Shown here one piece after another: positions 1-8,537 of a DNA stretch of 39,255 bases. Under the pieces are notes generated by a model that saw only the letters and a list, made by a program, of their open reading frames with translations, searched no databases and was not told the origin of the DNA. The stretch covers positions 1 through 39,255 of the forward strand of contig JAUSHL010000006.1 of assembly GCA_030648645.1 (NCBI GenBank), in the 5' to 3' direction. Origin of the DNA: Candidatus Daviesbacteria bacterium. Lineage in GTDB: Bacteria > Patescibacteriota > Microgenomatia > Daviesbacterales > UBA10151. The position numbers and the translations under genes were made by a program. Every line of letters begins with the position of its first letter. Position 1 is the first letter of the stretch.

Positions 1-1
1 G

Positions 2-160
2 AACTGCTCCCCTTACCAGAAACTACAAAAACAATACCCCTGGATACCAAAAGATATCTGTGCATTTCCACCCTTGCTACTTGATAATATATCTACTAAT
101 ATTGGTCCCTGGGGTGGATACAATCAGCTAGCTCATTACCCTATTTTAAGAATGATATGA
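2..160 (+). CDS. C-terminal fragment of an unknown protein running off the left edge
   Basis: Frame 2 is open from the window edge: NCSPYQKLQKQYPWIPKDICAFPPLLLDNISTNIGPWGGYNQLAHYPILRMI*. Confidence 0.35.
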   Translation, partial: NCSPYQKLQKQYPWIPKDICAFPPLLLDNISTNIGPWGGYNQLAHYPILRMI

Positions 161-167
161 TGGGACA

Positions 168-437
168 GTGAAGATATTTCTTACTAGACATGTTATAGAA
201 GATAAAATTCCCAGAGGGAAATTATTAGGCTGGAATATTACTAAACTCAGAATTAAACAAACTGTTATAAAACCTTTATGGAAAGGTATTACTAAGCAAA
301 ATCAAGAAACAGCAATGAGTTTAATGGATAAAAGGCATATTTTAAGAGTTATTTTTAAACGCGAAAATGGTATAATCATTGTAATTACTGTGCATGTTGC
401 CAGAAGGGGGACTTATGAAAGTACCAAAGAAAATTAG
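168..437 (+). CDS. DUF4258-like protein, putative toxin of a TA pair
   Basis: Small ORF with N-terminal TRHVIED and C-terminal VITVHVARRG pattern; directly upstream of and overlapping a DUF2283-like gene. Confidence 0.55.
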   Translation: MKIFLTRHVIEDKIPRGKLLGWNITKLRIKQTVIKPLWKGITKQNQETAMSLMDKRHILRVIFKRENGIIIVITVHVARRGTYESTKEN

Positions 438-684
438 CTATAGTGAAGATGTTGATATTTTAATGATTCAGTTGAGCAATAAAAAAATTGATGATTCTTA
501 TGATGTAGATGACATGATTGTTCAAGTGGATGAAAAGGGAGAGCCAGTTTTATTGGAGATTTTTAATGGAAAAAAACATTTAATGGAGTTAGGAAAAACT
601 GTTTCCAGGAAAATCCAAAAAGAAATTTGGCCAAGTACATCTTCTGTTTCTATAGCTCATGAGGTAAAAGTTACAAGAAAGTAG
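415..684 (+). CDS. DUF2283-like protein, putative antitoxin
   Basis: MKVPKKISYSEDVDILMIQLS...VDEKGEPVLLEI resembles DUF2283. ATG at 415 follows a G-rich SD (agaaggggg), preferred over ORF-track start 394. Confidence 0.6.
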   Translation: MKVPKKISYSEDVDILMIQLSNKKIDDSYDVDDMIVQVDEKGEPVLLEIFNGKKHLMELGKTVSRKIQKEIWPSTSSVSIAHEVKVTRK

Positions 685-702
685 AAGTGGGATTACATTA
701 AT

Positions 703-969
703 ATGATTGAATTAAGAATTGATTTTGATTGTAGTGAACCGCAAGAAACAATGAATTGTCATGTTGGGAAACCTATGCCATATGGTTCATTTATCCATCA
801 TTTCGCAATTGGAAAAATGGAATTTAAAATTCCAAATACACCTGCTTGGATGTGTCCTGATAATTGTTTCCAAAAAGGACTAGGTTGTAAGGGTAGCGAA
901 AAATTACTTAGAGATTCAATCGGTGATCAAATTATTAAAGTAGTTGAACCATATTACCAAAAACATTAA
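703..969 (+). CDS. hypothetical protein (88 aa)
   Basis: Complete ORF; no family recognised. Confidence 0.45.
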   Translation: MIELRIDFDCSEPQETMNCHVGKPMPYGSFIHHFAIGKMEFKIPNTPAWMCPDNCFQKGLGCKGSEKLLRDSIGDQIIKVVEPYYQKH

Positions 970-1742
970 TCGATTAGATATATGTCAACGAAACGTGCAC
1001 TCCAGCCTGCTGTTTTAGCATCTTCGAAGCCTAAATCAATAATATTTCCTTTAATTGCACCACCTGTATCTCCTGCTACTGCCATGCCGTATCCGGGGAC
1101 GTATAGTTTAGTTCTGTACTTAATAATTTTAGGATCAACGGCAATTACTCCTTTGCCTTGTCTCATGCCAATTGAAGTCCATTCATCACAACCTAAACAA
1201 TGAGAATCATAATGAGTTGCCCAAACTCTCATTTTTTTCCAGTATCGAATTTCCCCATCAGTCGTTTGAATAGTTTTCCAGACAACTTTTGTGCCTCGGG
1301 AAATTATTTTATCTTTAGGGTCAACAGTTTCTATGCCAACAATCTCTCTGGAGTATTCTTTCTGATCCACCTCGGAGGAGTCACTTCGACTCCGCTCAGT
1401 GCCACCATCCGAGGTGTCTACCGATTTATAGTAAGTAATTTTAGTGATGGTTGTTTTCTTGCCATCTGCTCCTTCCTCTAAAACAACATCAGTTCCGGCT
1501 TCCACTTCCGGATTATCCTGATAAATTGTTTTTTTCTTAATAGCAACTGAATCTTCTAATAACTTTTCGGCAAATCTGGATTCTGTTTTAATCGGAGGTA
1601 AGGTGTGCCAATCGGTAGATTCTGTATTTATTCCTGCAACTTCCTCTGCAACAATTGGAGTGGGTTCCGGTTTTAAAGATGGCAAATAAAAGTGAATAAA
1701 TAAGGCAATTAAAACCAGTGCTCCTCCAATTATTGTTTTCAT
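966..1742 (-). CDS. secreted G5/3D-domain protein (putative cell-wall enzyme)
   Basis: N-terminal TM/signal; G5-like segment (REIVGIETVDPKDKIISRGTK); 3D-like segment (GKGVIAVDPKIIKYRTKLYVPGYGMAVAGDTGGAIKGNIIDLGF). Confidence 0.8.
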   Translation of the reverse strand: MKTIIGGALVLIALFIHFYLPSLKPEPTPIVAEEVAGINTESTDWHTLPPIKTESRFAEKLLEDSVAIKKKTIYQDNPEVEAGTDVVLEEGADGKKTTITKITYYKSVDTSDGGTERSRSDSSEVDQKEYSREIVGIETVDPKDKIISRGTKVVWKTIQTTDGEIRYWKKMRVWATHYDSHCLGCDEWTSIGMRQGKGVIAVDPKIIKYRTKLYVPGYGMAVAGDTGGAIKGNIIDLGFEDAKTAGWSARFVDIYLID

Positions 1743-3838
1743 GAGTTTAACCAGTCATCGGTGTCTTCGTCCAGAGGACGACCATCCTTTGGTTGGTTTT
1801 CTAAAGTTACATCATCCATAAATTCATTGGTTCGACTACTTCGCTCACCATCTTCGACCTGATAAAGTGCAGATGGGGCTTTGGTATCGGATAGATTTTC
1901 CGGTATATCCATGATAAATCTGGATACTAAATTAGCTGATTTGGTTCCGAAATACAATCTTTGTCTGGTATAAGTTAGATATAATTGTTCTTTGGCACGG
2001 GTTATCCCGACATAACAAAGCCTTCTTTCTTCTTCCATTTCATTTGGATCAAGTAAGCATCTGGAATGAGGAAATAATCCCTCTTCCATTCCGACCATAA
2101 AAACCACAGGCCATTCCAAACCTTTGGCTTGATGCAAAGTTGTTAATGTAATTGCCTCTCTGTTGCCCTGTGTTCCTAATTTCCTTTTTAGTTTTTCATC
2201 GGCTGAATATTCATTTTCAACGAGTGTGACTTGTTGTAAAAAATCAGTAAGATTTGGGAATTCTTCAGCCACTGATTTTAATTCCTGAACGTTTTCGATT
2301 CTGGTTTTACCGACTTCTGTCCCATCTTCTAAATAATCAAAATATTCTGTGATATCAATAGTTTTATCTAAAAGTTCCAGAGTAGAATATCCATAATTGT
2401 CATTGCGAGGAGGGTCGATTTTTCGACCCGACGTGGCAATCTTATCTTCCTGAGATTGCTTCTCCTTCGACTCTCCGGCTATCGCCGGATCGCTCAGGAT
2501 CGCAATGACTTCATTACAGAAAACCATGAATTTTACCATTCTGCCTTTACCAATTTTTTCAATTCTTGCCCTAGAAATAGTATCTTCGGGATTAGCAAAA
2601 AGCCGGAGGTAAGAGAGCATATCTTTAATTTCTTTTCTTTCATAGAATCTGGTTCCTCCAACTAGTACATAAGGAAGCCCCAGTTTTAAAAAAACTTCTT
2701 CCAAAGCTCTGGATTGAGCGTTGGTTCGGTAAAGGACAGCAAAAGAAATAAAAGGCAAACCAGATTTTTGAATTGTTTCGGCAACAAATAAACTTTCCGC
2801 AGTTTCGTTTTTAACTTCCGTGATATGAATTTTATCTCCACCGGAGTTGGCAGTCCAGAGCTTTAAAATAGGGTGTGATCTATTTTTGGAAATTACAGCA
2901 TTGGCTGTATCTAAAATATTTTGGGTTGAGCGGTAATTTTGTTCCAAATTAAAAATTTTTGTATTGGGATAATCTTTTTGAAAATTAACAATGTTTCTAA
3001 AATCTGCTCCCCTGAAGGCATAAATTGATTGACTGGCGTCTCCAACAACACAAATATTTTTATATCTATTGCTTAAAAGTTTGGATAATAAATATTGTAC
3101 GGCATTGGTATCCTGATATTCATCAATTAAAATATATCTGAACTGGATCTGATATTTTGATAAAATCTCAGGATAATTCTGGAACAGTTTTACTGTTAAA
3201 AGCAGTAGGTCGTCAAAATCCATGGCCTTATTTTTTTCTAAAATTTCCTGATATTTTAAATAAACTTTTGCCACAGTTTCCTGAAAATATCCCTGGGCAT
3301 AATTTACATATTCCAAAGAAGAAATCATTTCATTTTTGGCTCCGGAAATAGTACTTCTGATACTGGTAGGGGAGATTTTTTGAGATGAAAGATCTAAAGA
3401 TTTTAAAGATTCTTTGACAGCATCCAAGGCATCATTTTCATCATAAATATTAAAATTGACGGGATAGCCTAAAACTTTTCCTTCTTTGCGCAGGATCCGA
3501 GCACAAAAACTATGAAAAGTGCCCATGATTGGTAGGGAGTTTGGGGTTGGCTTGCCCTGAGCAGACTTGTCCTGAGTTTTGTCGAAGGAGTCGAAGGGTT
3601 GTTCGGTGTGGAGGAGTTTGTAAATTCTGTTTTTCATTTCTTCGGCGGCTTTATTGGTAAAAGTTATCATCAAAATATTTTCAGCAGGAATTTGTTTTTC
3701 TGTAATTAAATAGGCAACACGGTGGGTTAAAACCTTGGTTTTACCGGAACCCGCTCCGGCCAAAATTAATGTTGGTCCTTCTGTATTTAAAACAGCCTGT
3801 TTTTGAATAGGATTTAGGTCAGAAAATAGATCGGGCAT
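1739..3838 (-). CDS. pcrA: UvrD/PcrA-family ATP-dependent DNA helicase
   Basis: Walker A GAGSGKTKVLTHR, IDEYQDTN, VVGDASQSIYAFRGA, TLHQAKGLEWPVVF, YVGITRAKEQLYLTYTRQR. Confidence 0.95.
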   Translation of the reverse strand: MPDLFSDLNPIQKQAVLNTEGPTLILAGAGSGKTKVLTHRVAYLITEKQIPAENILMITFTNKAAEEMKNRIYKLLHTEQPFDSFDKTQDKSAQGKPTPNSLPIMGTFHSFCARILRKEGKVLGYPVNFNIYDENDALDAVKESLKSLDLSSQKISPTSIRSTISGAKNEMISSLEYVNYAQGYFQETVAKVYLKYQEILEKNKAMDFDDLLLLTVKLFQNYPEILSKYQIQFRYILIDEYQDTNAVQYLLSKLLSNRYKNICVVGDASQSIYAFRGADFRNIVNFQKDYPNTKIFNLEQNYRSTQNILDTANAVISKNRSHPILKLWTANSGGDKIHITEVKNETAESLFVAETIQKSGLPFISFAVLYRTNAQSRALEEVFLKLGLPYVLVGGTRFYERKEIKDMLSYLRLFANPEDTISRARIEKIGKGRMVKFMVFCNEVIAILSDPAIAGESKEKQSQEDKIATSGRKIDPPRNDNYGYSTLELLDKTIDITEYFDYLEDGTEVGKTRIENVQELKSVAEEFPNLTDFLQQVTLVENEYSADEKLKRKLGTQGNREAITLTTLHQAKGLEWPVVFMVGMEEGLFPHSRCLLDPNEMEEERRLCYVGITRAKEQLYLTYTRQRLYFGTKSANLVSRFIMDIPENLSDTKAPSALYQVEDGERSSRTNEFMDDVTLENQPKDGRPLDEDTDDWLNS
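2399..2509. repeat. GTCATTGCG...CGCAATGAC repeat within uvrD/pcrA (111 nt)
   Basis: Terminal palindromic ends and internal hairpins; near-identical left half to 39131-39230; encodes VIAILSDPAIAGESKEKQSQEDKIATSGRKIDPPRND in the helicase frame. Confidence 0.9.
3551..3599. repeat. CTTCGAC/CTCAGG-type repeat within uvrD/pcrA
   Basis: cttgccctgagcagacttgtcctgagttttgtcgaaggagtcgaaggg; related copies at 4022-4062, 10588-10612 and 23836-23875. Confidence 0.75.
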
Positions 3839-3959
3839 AAGTGGATTTCAGTTTACCAAAAGATCACAAGAGATGCTATTACGTAAATATTTTCCCACTA
3901 ACTCTAACCTCGGGGGTTAGATACGGGGGTTAGATATGCTTAATAGCTAAAACCACACA

Positions 3960-4092
3960 ATTTTGTGATATGTCATAATTTTGTGTGAAATTTAGCTTCA
4001 AAGTTAACGATAATTCCGCAGGCTTGCCTTGAGTGAACTTGTCCTGAGTAAAATCGAAGGGTGTCAAGCTAGTCCACCCCAAGGGTGGACAT
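3960..4092 (+). promoter_or_regulatory. intergenic module copy 1 (subtype A) with hairpin GTCCACCC-CAA-GGGTGGAC
   Basis: Shares TTTTGTGT..AAATTTAGCTTCAAA, GATAATTCCGCAGG and GTGTCAAGCTA.TCCACCCCAAGGGTGGACA with copy 3. Confidence 0.7.
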
Positions 4093-4149
4093 TAACAACT
4101 TTGCACAAACATTTATCAGTGCTATTATATGGTCAAGTTCAAAAAAGAA

Positions 4150-5337
4150 CTATTTATGTTAAGACCTGATGTTAAGATTGATGGGCAAATAACCGGATCA
4201 AACTTAAGAAAAATACTGCCAGGATTGACTGCTTTGGTTCTAATTACAGGTTGCACCACTGTTTCAATATCCCAGGCAGACATAATTCTACTGCCTAATC
4301 ATGTTTATCTACCTATAATCACTAAAAATTATCAGGAAACTAATCCCTACAGGGAGGATGTTACTATTACATCAGCTGGCTTTCATCTTGGTCGCTATAA
4401 TTGGCTAGCTGTGGGAGCAAACTGGCGGGTTTTGGACTACGATAATAATTTTGGTGATCCGCCTTGGACTGTAAGTACTGTGAGTGAGAACAGAGATACT
4501 GTTAATCAAGAATTGGCCAATATGAAATTGGCAGGCATTAAACTGGTGAGGATAGGTTTATTAGACTCTGGTGCAGCTTTTTTCAATGGAGGCTATAGTA
4601 GCGCTATGAGGGATGATGCGAGGACGTTTCTGGAGCTGGCTTATGATAACGAAATTAAAACCGAGCTGGTACTGGCTGATCATCTCTTTGGTGCCAGACA
4701 TTCCCAGATTTTTACCGATACAGGTCTTCGTCAAAGTTTGACTCAAGATTTATTGTCAGATATATTAAGAGACATCCAGGCAAATTCTAAAGCGAGAAGC
4801 TCTTTGTTTAGTATTGATTTATTAAACGAGCCTGAATGGTTAATCAGTAAAGATGATGGTGGAGGATGGGAATATGTCAACGGAGAAAGATCTCCTCAAC
4901 CAGTTGACATTGATAAAATTGATGCTTATCTGATTGAAGCACACGATACATTAAAATCTATTATGCCGGAAAAATTTGCTACCGTCGGTGTTTCTGCTAA
5001 ACATACTCAGGTTATTGAGGGTGTGATGGATCAGCTAGATTATATTGCTATTCATCATTATGCCCATATGGGATCGTTGACACAATATATTGACCGCTTG
5101 CCCACTAATAAATCTTGGGTGCTGGAAGAGTTTCCCACGAGAGACGAGAGCATACCAGTAACTCCTTCGACATACCTGGATTTAGTACTAGGACTTCGAG
5201 AGAGACGCTCAACCGGAGCTCTGATGTGGATGTGGAAACCAATAAGAGGTTCTATAGATAACAATACTGAACTTTCGATGATCCCTAATTTAACTGATTG
5301 GATAGATATACACCAAAATGATATTTTGAACCGATAA
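4150..5337 (+). CDS. putative glycoside hydrolase (clan GH-A/cellulase-like), lipoprotein
   Basis: SIDLLNEPEW and WVLEEFPTR resemble the two catalytic Glu regions of GH-A enzymes; lipobox-like LVLITGC. A -10-like element overlaps the ATG at 4129, so 4150 is preferred. Confidence 0.65.
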   Translation, partial: LFMLRPDVKIDGQITGSNLRKILPGLTALVLITGCTTVSISQADIILLPNHVYLPIITKNYQETNPYREDVTITSAGFHLGRYNWLAVGANWRVLDYDNNFGDPPWTVSTVSENRDTVNQELANMKLAGIKLVRIGLLDSGAAFFNGGYSSAMRDDARTFLELAYDNEIKTELVLADHLFGARHSQIFTDTGLRQSLTQDLLSDILRDIQANSKARSSLFSIDLLNEPEWLISKDDGGGWEYVNGERSPQPVDIDKIDAYLIEAHDTLKSIMPEKFATVGVSAKHTQVIEGVMDQLDYIAIHHYAHMGSLTQYIDRLPTNKSWVLEEFPTRDESIPVTPSTYLDLVLGLRERRSTGALMWMWKPIRGSIDNNTELSMIPNLTDWIDIHQNDILNR

Positions 5338-5394
5338 TAGGCGATATTTAACCTTGGGGGTTGGATATGTTAAATATTTAAAATTACAAACGAA

Positions 5395-5494
5395 ACCCAC
5401 AGTTTTATGAGATATTATCATTTTGTGTTAAATTTAGCCTTAAGATATATGGAAAATCCTTAGGTGTCAATATAATTCCACCCCCGGGGTGGAA
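5395..5494 (+). promoter_or_regulatory. intergenic module copy 2 (subtype B) with hairpin TTCCACCCC-C-GGGGTGGAA
   Basis: Shares TTTTGTGTTAAA...AATCCTTAGGTGTCAATATAATTCCACCCCCGGGGTGGA with copy 4. Confidence 0.7.
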
Positions 5495-5546
5495 AAGGGG
5501 TGGAAAAATAATTAACCTAAAAACATATGATATACTGACATAGATT

Positions 5547-6209
5547 ATGCATAATGAAGAATTTTCTGGTGTACCCATAGGTGATTCTGTTAATAAATTC
5601 CTAAAAGAAGAAGGTGAAAAACAAAAACTATTAAAACAACAAGTCAGAAAATTATTTCTGAAGGCTCACTTTATACAAGATAAGGTATGGGTTGATAGTG
5701 CATTTTTCCCAGAATTAATGGAAGCTGAGTTTGCCAAGAAAGGTATGAATATCTCTCCTGAAGATGAGGCATTTAGTATATTTGTGCAGTTAGATGAAAA
5801 TTCTGATTCAAAAGAGCCGGATATTTTTCTTGGGGGGAAACAGGTTTTAGTGGTAGGTTTGATGGTAGGGGAATTGCTTGATGAAGAAGGTAAAGGGAGT
5901 ATGAAAACTGGCTACGAATTAATATTAGAAGCTGAACATCCCGTGCAGGAGGGTAATATTTGTTATTCTTTTGTTTTTTCAAATGAAGGTTTATGGCTAA
6001 AGCAAAAAATGGCAAGATTAATATATAGAGAAGATGAATTAGAAGTTGTAGAACACACAGAACCAACTGATGAGATCTCAACTCATGATTTGGAGCAAGT
6101 TCAACTAGCTCTTTCACTAATTGAATCACGAATTAAATCCGCTATGTCATCTGTTAACAGGAGGATTGACAAAGAACAACCTCAGATAAAATGGCCAGAA
6201 ATCCCATAA
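5547..6209 (+). CDS. hypothetical protein (220 aa)
   Basis: Complete ORF behind module copy 2; TATACT-like -10 upstream of ATG. Confidence 0.7.
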   Translation: MHNEEFSGVPIGDSVNKFLKEEGEKQKLLKQQVRKLFLKAHFIQDKVWVDSAFFPELMEAEFAKKGMNISPEDEAFSIFVQLDENSDSKEPDIFLGGKQVLVVGLMVGELLDEEGKGSMKTGYELILEAEHPVQEGNICYSFVFSNEGLWLKQKMARLIYREDELEVVEHTEPTDEISTHDLEQVQLALSLIESRIKSAMSSVNRRIDKEQPQIKWPEIP

Positions 6210-6299
6210 AGTGATTAATTTTCAAATCCTTACAAATTTTGTCTTGTACCAATAAGTTCCACGATCGTATACTATATTGTTTTCTAATATATATCATAA

Positions 6300-6374
6300 T
6301 CTTGTATGGAATTGAATTTTTAAGTTAATAATAATTCCGCAGGTGTCAAGCTAATCCACCCCAAGGGTGGACAC
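6300..6374 (+). promoter_or_regulatory. intergenic module copy 3 (subtype A) with hairpin TCCACCC-CAA-GGGTGGA
   Basis: aagttaataataattccgcaggtgtcaagctaatccaccccaagggtggaca matches copy 1 apart from a ~38 nt insertion there. Confidence 0.7.
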
Positions 6375-6428
6375 CAATAACTTCAAATTTGCATAGGGGT
6401 TAAGGTTTATGGTAAACTATGGGTTGCT

Positions 6429-7562
6429 ATGTCAACCGAAGCTTTGTACAATAGAAGAGAATTTCTGACTTTTGCCCATAAAAGGAGCAAACATCCTAAT
6501 AGGCAATCCCATTTTGGTAAAACTAATCCACGCCCATTTTCTTCTCAACCCGGACAAAGCGGAATCGGATTTACTAAACGCGAATTGATTATTGGTAGTT
6601 TAGTAGTTGTAGGAGGCGTTGCAGTTGGTTTATCAAGACCCTGGGAACAATTTACTCCCGTAGAAACCTTGGAATCACTAGTTACTGAAGCTAAAAGAAT
6701 GGAAGATGAATATCAGAATAACAACTTATCAAATAAACCTGTTAGAGAAAAATACGCAGACATTTTAGCTGGAATCTTTACTTTTCATAATCCTGGAGAC
6801 CTCACTAGACCTCAATTGAAGGAAGCAATTACTTTCACAGATACTCTTGACCAATTTGTAAGGGAGAGAATGGCTTCAGACGGTAGAACCGGCAATCCAA
6901 CTCTTCAACAACTGGCAAATGAACGTTTTACAACGGCTGCCACTGATAATAGACAAAGAAAAATTACTGTAAATACTGCATCCGAAGCTTTTAAAAAACA
7001 AAATGTAGCTTTAATGAAAAATGTCCCCCAGAACTGGAATTCCCTAAAAATGCTTCGTATTTCGTTACTGCATGAATTTAATCACTTAGTTATTGAAAGT
7101 GAAGATGAAGTTATTTTCTCTATAATAGATCCTAATAATAAAATTAAAGATAAGCGAATAGAGGGTTTTAGGATTATAGGTATAGATAAAATTGGGAAAC
7201 TTGCTGTAGTATTTACAGATCTTCACGAAGCCGCAATAGAATTCTTTGCAAAAAAACTCAGCCTAGCTGACTTCGGCTCACACCTCAGTAATTTTCAGAG
7301 TGATGTTACAGGAGAAGATGTCACTGCATTAATGGGCTGTTTGGAACAAATATTAGGAGTAATAGGTATGACTTATGAAGAATTAACTAAACTTCATAAA
7401 AAATCAAATCTGAGACAATTCCTATTGACACTATCCGATAAAGCTGGGGTAAGTCCAAATATTTCCTTAGAGGATAGGATTAAATTCGGCTCCGTTATTG
7501 CTGGAGCTATTGAGAGAAATGACCAAAGAATCTTACAAAACTATATTAATCAAGTTAAATAA
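6429..7562 (+). CDS. membrane-anchored protein with HEXXH motif, putative metalloprotease
   Basis: TM segment ELIIGSLVVVGGVAVGL; LLHEFNHLVIES (HEXXH) followed by DLHEAAIEFFAKKL. Confidence 0.55.
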   Translation: MSTEALYNRREFLTFAHKRSKHPNRQSHFGKTNPRPFSSQPGQSGIGFTKRELIIGSLVVVGGVAVGLSRPWEQFTPVETLESLVTEAKRMEDEYQNNNLSNKPVREKYADILAGIFTFHNPGDLTRPQLKEAITFTDTLDQFVRERMASDGRTGNPTLQQLANERFTTAATDNRQRKITVNTASEAFKKQNVALMKNVPQNWNSLKMLRISLLHEFNHLVIESEDEVIFSIIDPNNKIKDKRIEGFRIIGIDKIGKLAVVFTDLHEAAIEFFAKKLSLADFGSHLSNFQSDVTGEDVTALMGCLEQILGVIGMTYEELTKLHKKSNLRQFLLTLSDKAGVSPNISLEDRIKFGSVIAGAIERNDQRILQNYINQVK

Positions 7563-7639
7563 ACCCAACGTACCTAAAATTATCACTTCAACATTTTTAT
7601 AGCCGTCAATGTTTTTTCTGTTTCTGTATCACGCCATGG

Positions 7640-7717
7640 CGCGATTTTGTGTTAAACCTAGCTTCAAAATATATAAAATATCCTTAGGTGTCAATATAAT
7701 TCCACCCCCGGGGTGGA
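7640..7717 (+). promoter_or_regulatory. intergenic module copy 4 (subtype B) with hairpin TCCACCCC-C-GGGGTGGA
   Basis: ttttgtgttaaacctagcttcaaaatatataaaatatccttaggtgtcaatataattccacccccggggtgga; closely matches copy 2. Confidence 0.7.
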
Positions 7718-7760
7718 TGGATTGCAAGATGTTTTTGAAAAATGTAGAATATCAAATAAC

Positions 7761-8093
7761 ATGGAAGGTTTACCTAAAAATTGTAGATCCGATGAAGGAG
7801 TTGAATTGGCAAATCACTTATCAGGGGAAGTTCTTACTAATCCGAAATCATGGGATATTCTTGTAAATTGGTTAACAGAAAGGGCTGATTCTCTGCCTCT
7901 TCTTGGTTGGGATAGAAACTTTGTCAAGACAATTGGTCGAATGGATTCGGAGGACAGGAAAGGTTATTTTCAAGATTTACAGACAGGACTTTTGAGCACA
8001 GAGGAATGTAGGAATTGGAAACAACTAACAAGTGAATACAAAGAGGTAGCTAACAAAATGATATCTTTTTGGCGAATACTCCATGATCTGTAA
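7761..8093 (+). CDS. hypothetical protein (~110 aa)
   Basis: ORF-track start 7713 lies inside the module hairpin; ATG at 7761 gives hairpin-to-start spacing similar to the other modules. Confidence 0.5.
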   Translation: MEGLPKNCRSDEGVELANHLSGEVLTNPKSWDILVNWLTERADSLPLLGWDRNFVKTIGRMDSEDRKGYFQDLQTGLLSTEECRNWKQLTSEYKEVANKMISFWRILHDL

Positions 8094-8140
8094 TTGCTTT
8101 AAATAATTTTTTCAAGTCTTTACAAATTTTTAGATAATGT

Positions 8141-8231
8141 TATACCCAAAACACTCTAATTTGTAATCTTTAATCAAAATTTTGGGTTCAAACTATTTAA
8201 TGAGGGTTGCAAACCCGAGTTAAATTAGTTT
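8141..8231 (+). repeat. dispersed structured intergenic element, copy 1
   Basis: TATACCCAAAACACTCTAATTTGTAATCTTTAATCAAAATTTTGGGTTCAAACTATTTAATGAGGGTTGCAAACCCGAGTTAAATTAGTTT. Confidence 0.85.
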
Positions 8232-8245
8232 ATTATCTTTAGGCT

Positions 8246-8509
8246 ATGAAAAATATAAAATTTTTAGATTTTTGGGCGAGTTGGTGTTCCCCATGTCAGG
8301 CAATGAAACCTGTCATTTCCGAAATTGAAAAAGAATTAAAAGGTCAGGTTGAAGTAATTCAAATCAATGTTGATGAAAATCAGGCAGAAGCTTCTAAATA
8401 TGGAGTAATGGGAATTCCTACTTTTATTGTTTTAAAAGATGGTAAAGAAGTCGGTAGAAAAACAGGAGTGACTCCCAAAATAGATCTTCTCAAAATGATT
8501 AGTGCCTAA
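8246..8509 (+). CDS. trxA: thioredoxin
   Basis: FWASWCSPCQAMKPVI with WCSPC active site; MGIPTFIVLKDGKEVGRKTG. Confidence 0.93.
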   Translation: MKNIKFLDFWASWCSPCQAMKPVISEIEKELKGQVEVIQINVDENQAEASKYGVMGIPTFIVLKDGKEVGRKTGVTPKIDLLKMISA

Positions 8510-8537
8510 ATCTTCTGGATATAGTAAACTAAAAAAT

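Noticed and set aside
982-1481. Plus-strand ORFs opposite the G5/3D gene
   Set aside because: The minus-strand product has recognisable domains; these are shadow ORFs.
5773-6129. 118-aa antisense ORF opposite the 220-aa hypothetical gene
   Set aside because: No recognisable domain; the sense ORF has an upstream promoter-like sequence and module.
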